Part shown: in pieces, positions 26,622 to 34,600 of the stretch | Layout: every line of letters begins with the position of its first letter | Numbering within the stretch: the first letter of the stretch is position 1 | Source: Bradyrhizobium sp. CSA207 | GTDB taxonomy: Bacteria > Pseudomonadota > Alphaproteobacteria > Rhizobiales > Xanthobacteraceae | Assembly: GCF_029051685.1 (NCBI RefSeq) | Contig: NZ_JAACFT010000028.1 | Coordinates: 1-64,000 of the forward strand | Direction of reading: 5' to 3' | DNA: 64,000 bases | Program-made: the position numbers and the translations under genes | The notes under the pieces: model-generated | What the model was told of the DNA's origin: nothing | The model's database searches: none | What the model saw: only the letters and a program-made list of their open reading frames with translations

Positions 26622-28598
26622 ATGAGTATCGATGTGCCAATCGTCTTAGTCAACATGCCTATGTCGGCGGTCGAAAGACCGTCCTTGGCGCTTGGTCTGC
26701 TGAAGTCAGCGCTGACCCAGGCTGGTCTGCAAGCCACTATAGCATATCCCAACATCTGGTTTTTGGAATACATAGGCATTGCCGACTATGGGCCTCTTGA
26801 GAGTTGCCCGCCAGAGGAGGCGCTGGTTGATTGGCTGTTCGCGGGGGTTGCTTTTCCCGACTTCGAGCCTGAAGAAAGCGCCTTTCTCGACCTTTATTTC
26901 GAGCGCAACCCGATACACGCAGGCAAGTCTTTGGCCGAGCGTCGCGCGAATTTCCTCAGGCTGCGCTCGCTAATCGGCGGGTTTATTGATTGGACGGCTG
27001 ACAAGATATTGGAGCAACGGCCGGCCATGGTCGGGTGCAGCTCGACCTTCACCCAGCATGTTCCCTCGCTCGCGTTGCTGCGCCGACTGAGCGAGCGCTC
27101 ACCGGATCTTGTCACTCTCATGGGCGGCGCAAACTGCGAGGCGGTAATGGGGCGGAGCACTCACATGCGTTTCCCATGGGTCGACTATGTCGTGTCGGGC
27201 GAGGCCGACTTACTCATCGGCCCGCTGTGTTGGGACATCCTTAATCGCGGCAGAGACATTCCGCCTGCTGACCTGCCATTCGGCGTTTTCGGTCCGGCGC
27301 ATCGCGAGGCCGGTTATCCGGCGGCGTCGACGCGCGACTTAGTGCCCCGCGCAGTGATCGAGAACATGGGTGACCTGCCGCTGCCCGATTTCTCGGACTA
27401 TTTTGCCGAGCTCAACGCGTCGCTCTACGCCGACCGCATCCATGCCGGGCTGCCGATGGAGTTCTCTCGAGGCTGCTGGTGGGGCGAGCGGAGCCACTGC
27501 ATGTTTTGTGGGCTGAACGGCGGATCGATGACCTATCGCCAGAAGCCCGCGGGGCAGGCCGCAGAGGAGATGATTGAGATGTCGGCGCGCTACGGTTCGT
27601 CACGCATCGAAGCGGTGGACAATATTCTGGCCACTGACTACCTTGAAAAGGCGCTGCCTCGCCTCACCGCGCTACCCGAAAAGCTCGCGATCTTCTTTGA
27701 GGTCAAAGCCAACCTGAAGCGCCACGAAGTGGAGAAGCTGGCTGCCGCCGGCGTCCGCTGGATTCAACCGGGTATTGAGAGCCTGGATACTCGTGTTTTG
27801 AAGCTGATGCGCAAAGGAACGAGCTCAGCGCATAATGTCCAGCTCTTGAAGTGGTGCCGTCAGCACGGTGTGCGGGTCAGTTGGAGTTTGCTGTGGGGCT
27901 TCCCCGGCGAGAGCGACCCATGGTATGCGGAAATGGCTCCTTTGCTACCGCTGCTGCATCATCTACAGCCGGGACCTGCGGTGCGTTTGCGGTACCAGCG
28001 CTACAGCCCCTATCACTACGCAGCCGAGAAACATGGATTGAAGCTGCGCCCGGCCGTCTCCTATCGCTACGTCTATCCGTTGTCGGAGCGCGATCTGGCG
28101 GATCAGGTTTACTACTTCGAAGACAGTGAAGACGACGATGTCGGCGGTCATTTCGCGGCGCGCGACGCCAGTCGCCGCCCGGGGTTAAGGGCTGTCGCCA
28201 AGGGTATCGATGCCTGGCTGAAAGCTTGGTACGAGCCGAAGTTGTCTATGCTGTCGATGCGGGACAGCGGCGACGAGATCATAGTCGAGGACACGCGAGC
28301 CATTGCAGTCGAGCGCGAACACCGGGTCAGGGGCCTCGAGCGGGAAATTCTTCTGGCTGCGGACGAAGGCTCGCCTGAAACCCGCCTGCGCGAACAGCTG
28401 AGCGGGACGAATGTAATGCAGGCCGAGATTGAGGCTGCGATAGCTGACATGATCGCTCGCAAATTGATTGTGCGGCTGGACGCGCGGCTGGTTGGGCTCG
28501 CGCTCTGGCATCCATATACGCCAATCCCTCCGATGACTGCGTTCCCTGGAGGCTATTTCGACCGACGTGCCGCGCCATTGGGTACCTCGCGCGAATGA
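26622..28598 (+). CDS. RiPP-maturation B12-type radical SAM C-methyltransferase
   Basis: 658 residues from the Met at 26622; the frame is open from 26460, but family members begin like IVLVNMPMSAVERPSLALGLLKSAL. The N-terminal third is a cobalamin-binding-like domain (VGCSSTFTQHVPSLALLRRL, LMGGANCEAVMG, VVSGEAD). SRGCWWGERSHCMFCGLNG is the unusual C-x7-C-x2-C cluster motif (Cys285, 293, 296) that I associate with RiPP maturation radical SAM protein 1. IQPGIESLDTRVLKLMRKGTS, LLWGFPGES and the C-terminal extension also fit. PoyB/PoyC-type relatives put methyl groups on unactivated side-chain carbons such as Val beta-carbons. The Val-rich precursor tail is the obvious substrate. Confidence 0.8.
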   Translation: MSIDVPIVLVNMPMSAVERPSLALGLLKSALTQAGLQATIAYPNIWFLEYIGIADYGPLESCPPEEALVDWLFAGVAFPDFEPEESAFLDLYFERNPIHAGKSLAERRANFLRLRSLIGGFIDWTADKILEQRPAMVGCSSTFTQHVPSLALLRRLSERSPDLVTLMGGANCEAVMGRSTHMRFPWVDYVVSGEADLLIGPLCWDILNRGRDIPPADLPFGVFGPAHREAGYPAASTRDLVPRAVIENMGDLPLPDFSDYFAELNASLYADRIHAGLPMEFSRGCWWGERSHCMFCGLNGGSMTYRQKPAGQAAEEMIEMSARYGSSRIEAVDNILATDYLEKALPRLTALPEKLAIFFEVKANLKRHEVEKLAAAGVRWIQPGIESLDTRVLKLMRKGTSSAHNVQLLKWCRQHGVRVSWSLLWGFPGESDPWYAEMAPLLPLLHHLQPGPAVRLRYQRYSPYHYAAEKHGLKLRPAVSYRYVYPLSERDLADQVYYFEDSEDDDVGGHFAARDASRRPGLRAVAKGIDAWLKAWYEPKLSMLSMRDSGDEIIVEDTRAIAVEREHRVRGLEREILLAADEGSPETRLREQLSGTNVMQAEIEAAIADMIARKLIVRLDARLVGLALWHPYTPIPPMTAFPGGYFDRRAAPLGTSRE

Positions 28599-28953
28599 GG
28601 AAAACTGCGGGGGGCACCTCGGCGGCAGACGCTTCTTGTGGGGCGCACGACGAGATGCCAAGTATGGCGGAGCGAAGATTTCGAGCTTTTGGAAGTTTTT
28701 TCCCTGCATGTTCCTCTAAGCAAACCGATCTCTTGCTTCACCGACAGGATATTCTCCCCGCTCCCTTGCGAGAGAGCCAGCGTCGAGCGTGATGCCTGTC
28801 GCACGATTTCTCACTCGATGATGAGACCCTCAAAAATGGAGGCGAGAGCATTCTGACAAAGCAAGGGTGATCTCGGGCAATTGCTCTTTTGGCGATCGTC
28901 GCCATTGACCGTCCGTGTTGTTGTGTTGAGCTGTGTCTGGTTCAAGACGTCGA
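28599..28953. other. no gene recognised
   Basis: Short chance frames only. A near-miss NifA half-site pair (TGT-N10-ACG, 28935-28950) lies just left of the exact site at 28954. Confidence 0.35.
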
Positions 28954-28969
28954 TGTCCCAAGCCCGACA
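28954..28969 (+). promoter_or_regulatory. NifA upstream activator sequence (TGT-N10-ACA)
   Basis: TGTCCCAAGCCCGACA matches TGT-N10-ACA exactly and is centred about 80 bp upstream of the -24 element at 29043, a normal distance for NifA-activated promoters. Confidence 0.7.
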
Positions 28970-29041
28970 GTAAGACGGCAGCATTCCGCCAGCGCAGCGA
29001 GAGGCGCGTTGTTTCTCCAGGAAACGCTCGCAGAACGTCAT

Positions 29042-29057
29042 TGGCACGTTGGTTGCT
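29042..29057 (+). promoter_or_regulatory. sigma-54 (-24/-12) promoter of the NRPS operon
   Basis: TGGCACGTTGGTTGCT fits the TGGCAC-N5-TTGCT consensus fully, with GG and GC ten bases apart. With the NifA site at 28954 it should drive the small ORFs, the VOC gene, the aminotransferase and the NRPS under low-oxygen, nitrogen-fixing conditions. Confidence 0.75.
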
Positions 29058-29200
29058 TGAGGGGGTGATCCGTTACGACTACGATGGCAACCCTTGTCTA
29101 AGAGTTCAGATGAAACTTGCTCGATTGATCCAAATCAGTGCCATGCTGATGCTGCCGCGCCCGTCACGTGCGTGGCCGTCGCGGGGCCTCTCATCTGCTG

Positions 29201-29446
29201 ATGGCGTTTCGGTCTCCCGGCAAGGACAGGATTGCTCCGCCCCCCGGAACTGGATGGAACGACGCCAGTCAAGAGGTGCTGCGCACCATGTTCGAGGCGA
29301 TGTACCGCGAGCCGTTCCAACAGATTGGTCTGGCGGACCTCCGCCTCCAGCTGAAGCGCGGCGATCTGACACCAGCAGCGAATGCGCAGGCAGTGTTTTC
29401 GGAGCTAACAGCCGACGGGATGCCGTCGGTGTTCGCTCGTAGATAG
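29201..29446 (+). CDS. small ORF after the NifA-type promoter, unknown
   Basis: 81 codons from the ATG at 29201 (frame open from 29168). The sequence MAFRSPGKDRIAPPPGTGWNDASQEVLRTMFEAMYREPFQQ is plausible protein but I know no family. It is the first sizeable frame after the sigma-54 promoter, on the same strand as the NRPS genes. Confidence 0.3.
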   Translation: MAFRSPGKDRIAPPPGTGWNDASQEVLRTMFEAMYREPFQQIGLADLRLQLKRGDLTPAANAQAVFSELTADGMPSVFARR

Positions 29447-29457
29447 GCAATTAGCCG

Positions 29458-29625
29458 ATGCAGGACGGTTGGGAACTTCGAGAAGCAATGAGGCGACGAG
29501 AAGAGCTCAAAGCCGAGATCTTCCGCGCTCAATCGGATCTGGCCAGGCGTAAGGCTGAGTTGGTGGACCTCGAGCACAGGACTCTGAAGAACCTTGACGC
29601 TAGCACAGAGCTGATCTGCTGGTAG
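29458..29625 (+). CDS. small charged helical ORF, 55 residues
   Basis: From ATG 29458 to TAG 29625. The product is Arg/Glu rich (LREAMRRREELKAEIFRAQ, LARRKAELVDLEHR), predicted to form one long helix or coiled coil. It lies 11 bp after the previous frame. Unknown function; it may be a small partner protein or a chance frame. Confidence 0.4.
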   Translation: MQDGWELREAMRRREELKAEIFRAQSDLARRKAELVDLEHRTLKNLDASTELICW

Positions 29626-29700
29626 CAGGGTTTGCCTGTCGCTCGCGCGATGAGGTCGCTTTGGCCTGATGGTCGGATTGTGTGATGGAAAGTTGGTGCT

Positions 29701-30249
29701 ATGCAGAAAACGATCGATAGCAAGCTCGGAGTGGGTGCAGCTTCCGATGACATCCGGACAACCGCGAGTCCGGTGTCGCAATTTCGCGGGATCGATCATA
29801 TTGCGATTGCTGTGCTCGACCTTGATGCCTCAATTCAATTCTTTCGGGACGTGCTAGCGTTTGAGTTGAAGCGCCGTTTTCACATCAAGGGTCGAGCGAC
29901 GGGCATGCTATCTGCTGAGTTCGAGAGCAGGGGCATCAGGTTTGTTTTGTGTCAGGGTACTGAGCCGGCTTCTCAGGTCTCCGAGCTCGTGCGGCGTCAC
30001 GGCGTTGGAGTTGCTCATATCGCTCTTGAGGTCGACGACGTGGATGCTGCTGTAGAGACCCTAAAGTCTCGTGGCCTGGGATTTGACACGAATGTGATAC
30101 GTGGCCCTGGACTGACACAGGCCTTCTCGAGCCGCTCCATTGAGACGGGGCTTAGCTTCGAAATCATTCACCGAGATGGAGAGAGTGGTTTCCTCGAATC
30201 GAACGTCCAGCAGCTTTTTGACCAGCTTGAACAGTCCGGCAAATATTGA
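29701..30249 (+). CDS. compact VOC-fold dioxygenase-like protein (HPPD/HMS-related)
   Basis: 182 residues with two glyoxalase-type modules. FRGIDHIAIAVLDLDASIQFFRD supplies His33, GVGVAHIALEVDDVDAAVETL supplies His106 and LSFEIIHRDGESGF supplies Glu154, the two-His/one-carboxylate metal site of 4-hydroxyphenylpyruvate dioxygenase and hydroxymandelate synthase. The tail GFLESNVQQLFDQLEQ resembles the end of those enzymes, but the protein is about half their length. It may be a trimmed dioxygenase, or a methylmalonyl-CoA-epimerase-like enzyme. It is followed by an aminotransferase and an NRPS, so it probably helps make an unusual amino acid. Confidence 0.7.
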   Translation: MQKTIDSKLGVGAASDDIRTTASPVSQFRGIDHIAIAVLDLDASIQFFRDVLAFELKRRFHIKGRATGMLSAEFESRGIRFVLCQGTEPASQVSELVRRHGVGVAHIALEVDDVDAAVETLKSRGLGFDTNVIRGPGLTQAFSSRSIETGLSFEIIHRDGESGFLESNVQQLFDQLEQSGKY

Positions 30250-30332
30250 GCGAAGCGGCGTACGGCCTTAGACCTCCAGTCGTGCTCCGACGTAGGCGTG
30301 ATTTCCATAGCTCCGTCCTCCTCCAAGGCTCC

Positions 30333-31625
30333 ATGATGGATTTCCGGTTGCAAAGTTCGGCAATGAATTTCCTGAACGAGGTCTCGAGTCGGTTTCCCTC
30401 AGCTGTCTCGCTTGCGTCTGGTAGGCCGAGTGACCGGTTTTTCGATAGACTAAACCCCCATGCGCTGTTGAATGCATTCGGTGTGTACCAAAGGTATTGG
30501 GCTGGCGATCGTGGCCAAGTATGGTCTCAGTTATTGCAGTATGGTCGAACAGCGGGGATCATCAACGAGCTTGTTGCGCAACAGGTGCGATCCGATGAGG
30601 GGCTCCCCGCTAACGCGGATCGCGTCCTGATCACCTCAGGATGCCAGGAAGCGCTCGCTCTCTGCTTGCCGGCGCTGTGTCCCGAATCTTCCGATGTGCT
30701 CCTGGTCTGCAATCCCACCTATATTGGAGCAATTGGTGCAGCTAATGCTGCGAGGGTGCCTATTGCAGCGTTGTCCAACTCAGCGTCTTGCGTTGCAGAC
30801 GCGATCGAGTCCGCCGTTTTGCAATTGGGCCGAAATGGTCGAAGTGCTCGGGCAATATATCTTATTCCCGATTTTGATAATCCGACAGGACGCGTCCTCG
30901 ATGTGGTCGCACGACGGGAGATCCTCGAAGTGTGCGCCAAACATCGGATCGTCGTTTTGGAGGACAATCCATATGGGCCGTTTCGGTATGAAGGAGATGC
31001 GGTGCCTCCGATGGCCGTTTTGGATGAGGTCGGAAGTGTTATCTACCTGTCCACATTTTCCAAGACGCTAAGCCCAGCTCTTCGCGTCGGAGCAGCAATA
31101 CTGCCCGATACCATCTTTGGAGACGCAGGTGCTTGCCGGACACTTTGGGAAGATCTGGTTCAGCGCAAGAGTTTCGTTACCGTGAATACGAGCCAAATTA
31201 GCCAAGCGATTGTGGCGGGGCTCTTGATCGAACAGCGGACAAGCTTACGTGGCTGGATCCGGCCAGCGCTGGATTGGTATCGTGCAAATCGCGACCTTAT
31301 GTTGTGTCAGCTGGACGATGTGTTTTCGCCTTTGTCGGACCAGGTTCGATGGAATCGTCCTGCCGGCGGCTTCTTTCTGACTCTCGATCTTCCCTTCAGA
31401 TTTGACGCGAACACCGCGGACGAGTGCGCAACGCATTACAATGTCATTGTTATGCCGATGAGCTTCTTCGCACTGGATAACTCTCAAGACTGCCGGATCC
31501 GATTGGCGTTCAGCTCGGTTGCTCCCGAGCAAATCTCGGCTGCTGTGAGAGGTTTAGGTCATTATGTGGCGCGGCGCGTCGGGCGGCAATTGCCCAGGCT
31601 ACGCGACGGCTTGGCTGGAGCGTGA
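30333..31625 (+). CDS. PLP aminotransferase feeding the NRPS (HpgT-like)
   Basis: 430 residues from ATG 30333 (AAGG eight bases upstream); a TTG at 30246 overlapping the VOC stop is an alternative. IYLIPDFDNPTGRVLD (Asn183), VVLEDNPYGPFRYEG (Asp211) and YLSTFSKTLSPALRVGA (Lys244) define a fold-type I aminotransferase. MNFLNEVSSRFPSAVSLASGRPSDRFFD resembles the N-terminus of transaminases that make hydroxyphenylglycine-type residues for NRPS products. The stop overlaps the GTG of the NRPS gene by 4 bp, so the two are coupled. With the VOC gene this suggests supply of an aryl-glycine or related residue; substrate is inference. Confidence 0.75.
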   Translation: MMDFRLQSSAMNFLNEVSSRFPSAVSLASGRPSDRFFDRLNPHALLNAFGVYQRYWAGDRGQVWSQLLQYGRTAGIINELVAQQVRSDEGLPANADRVLITSGCQEALALCLPALCPESSDVLLVCNPTYIGAIGAANAARVPIAALSNSASCVADAIESAVLQLGRNGRSARAIYLIPDFDNPTGRVLDVVARREILEVCAKHRIVVLEDNPYGPFRYEGDAVPPMAVLDEVGSVIYLSTFSKTLSPALRVGAAILPDTIFGDAGACRTLWEDLVQRKSFVTVNTSQISQAIVAGLLIEQRTSLRGWIRPALDWYRANRDLMLCQLDDVFSPLSDQVRWNRPAGGFFLTLDLPFRFDANTADECATHYNVIVMPMSFFALDNSQDCRIRLAFSSVAPEQISAAVRGLGHYVARRVGRQLPRLRDGLAGA

Positions 31626-34600
31626 AGATGGCCGATCGGTCTCCTCCGCTGCACGCCGGCGCGCGTCTCTCGGTGGCCACACGCTCGGCGCGTCACACAC
31701 GTGGAGGGTTTGTCATGGACGTGGGCTACGAACATCACGACATATGTGTGTTGGCCTCATCGAGTTGCGAAGTCGGCGATTGGGGTGGGCAACCACCTGC
31801 AGCCTCACCAATTGGTTCTACCGTCTTCGTTGGTGGTGGTACGCTAGCTATTAGGTGTGCAGAGCTAGCAATGGAGATGGGCTACGTCATCGGCGCGGCC
31901 CTGTGTGCCGACGCCATCTTCCGCGATTGGGCCGCTCGCGCCAATATCGTGTGCCTAGCGAGCGTTGAAGAGCTTGCCAAATTGCTCAATACCGAACCGG
32001 TGGAGTGGATATTTTCTGTTGCCAATCCGATTATATTGCCGGCGGACGTGTTTGGGCGAGTGCGTCGAGGCGCTTTCAATTACCACGGCGGTCCCTTGCC
32101 ACGGTATGCGGGAACTCATGCGACGTCTTGGGCGCTGCTGGCCCAAGAGACCGAATATGCCATCGCGTGGCATCGCATAGATCATGGTGTTCATACGGGT
32201 GACCTGGTGGTTCAACGCCAAGTCCTGATTGGACCTACCGACACCGCCTTAAGCCTGAACCTCAAATGTGATGAAGCCGCAGTCGAGGGATGCCGCGAGC
32301 TTTTAACTGGGTTAACGAACGAAAGGCTTGCCGCCCGTCCGCAGGCGCTAGCGGACAGAAGCTATGTTCCGCGGCGCCGACGCCCAGATGCTGCGGGCTG
32401 TCTGCGATGGGATAGATCCGCGCAAGATCTCTCAGCGATGACGCGCGCCTTAGACTTTGGGCCGCATCATTCCAACCCTTTATGTCTGTCCAAGGCTCTT
32501 GTGGGCGACGACGTTGTCGCAGTCAGGTGCTTGGAGGTGTCGTCTGGCCGCTCGGGCTTATCGGCGGGTTCCCTGGTTGAAATCCACCCCAGCCACTGGC
32601 GTGTGGCGACAGGTACAGATGATGTTGATGTTTGGTTTGACAGCCTGGATGGTGAGGCTCTGGATGCGCGGGCACTCGCGAGACAGTCCGATCTGGATCT
32701 AGGGCATCGCCTCCCGATTTTAAGCGATGAAGAGGCTCGGGGCATAACCGTTGCCCATGAAATGTTGGCGCCTGGGGAGAGTTTTTGGCGACAGCGGCTT
32801 GAGCAGTGCAAAATATTGCAGCTTCCCTTTCTGTCGTCTTCAGAAGCTGTGGTTTCCCCCAGACGGCAGTCGAGTTCGTGGCTCGTTCCAAGTGCTTTGG
32901 CCGAACTGTCACCAGTTGATCGCGCTGAGTACTTGCTGAGTGCTTTACTGATCTATCTCGCCCGCATCACAGGTGAATCAGAGCTTCAATTGGGTTGGAC
33001 TCCCGTACCGACTAGATCGCGAGCCGGGTTTAAAGCCGTGGAGGTGCTTGTCGCGTCTGTCGTGCCAATGGAAATTATCATAGATCTCGGTCATGATTTT
33101 GCGGAGGTGCGCAGGGCGGTGGCGGCCGAGTATGCTCAGCTGAGGGAGCACGATAGCTTTGCGCGGGATATTATCGCGCGCTACCCGACCTTGCGGGCTC
33201 ATGAGGCGCTACGATCGCGCCGTCCCTGGTCGGTTGGCGTTACGGTTACTGCAAATAGCGGGTCTGCCGCTGGTGATCTTGCAAGCCTGAGTTTTAAAGC
33301 GCCCCTATCCGGTGATTTGCTGACGTTTGAGGTTTGCGCTCTGGAAGGGAGCTTTCGATGGCACTTTGATGCAGGTCGCTTGGCGCCCAAGCAGATCGAC
33401 CGCATGACGCAGCATTTGCAGAATTTGTTGTGTGCTGTGATGGCCGATGCGCAGCAGCCGGTAGGACGAATTCGGCTCCTGTCGTCCGCTGAGCGCGCCT
33501 ACGTCCTGGAGGAGTTGAACCGGACGGCGGCCCCCTATCCGGCGGAGCAGTGCATCCATCAGCTGTTCGAGGCGCAGGTGCGTCAAGCGCCGGACGCGGT
33601 GGCGGTGGTCGATGCGGACGCGCGCTTAAGCTATGGCGAGCTCAATGCACGGGCGAACCGCCTCGCGCATCATCTGATCGGGCTCGGGGTGAGGCCCGGG
33701 GATAGTGTTGCGACAATGCTGGACCGCTCCGTTGCGCTTGTGGTGGCGCAGTTGGCGACCCTGAAGGCGGGGGGAGTTTATGTCCCGATCGATCGCGCTC
33801 TTCCATCTGCACGACAAAGCTGGATACTGGCCGACTGTGATGCGCGCCTCGTGCTTAGCGAGAGTGACGATGACGATCTGGTTGAGGTGACGATCCCTGT
33901 TCTGCCCATTGAGCCGCTCATGGCCGGAACAGGATGTAGTACCAATCCAGGCCTGGCATTGAGCGCCGAGGCCGCCGCTTATGTAATGTACACCTCCGGC
34001 TCGACCGGCGTTCCCAAGGGAGTTGTTGTTCCTCATCGTGCTGTCAACCGGCTCGTCATCAACAACGGCTATGCGGAGTTCAGCTCGAGGGATCGTGTGG
34101 GATGGCTGGGCAATCCCGCGTTTGATATCAGTACGCTGGAAGTCTGGGCACCGCTGCTACACGGTTCGAGCCTGATTGCGATTCCATACACTAATGTGCT
34201 GGAGCCAGAAGTGCTGCGCAGTCTGGTTCAGCAGCACCGCATTACCGTCCTGCATTTGACAGCGGGGTTGTTCAGGCAGAGCGCTAATGATCTAGGCCCG
34301 GTGCTGGCGAGTTTGCGGTTGCTATTAGTTGGAGGTGATGCGGTTGATGTGGCGGCAGTAGCACGGGTGTTGAGGCAGAACCGACCGCAACATCTCTTGC
34401 ACTGCTACGGTCCGACCGAGACGACGACCTTTGCGACAGTCTGCGAGATCAACGCGATTGATGAGCCATTCCAGCGGCTTCCCATTGGCCGACCGATCGC
34501 GAACACGCAGGTTTACCTGCTGGACGGTCATGCTGAGCCCGTTCCGTTTGGGGCGGTGGGGGAGCTTTACATCGGCGGGGCGGGGGTCGCGCATTGCTAT

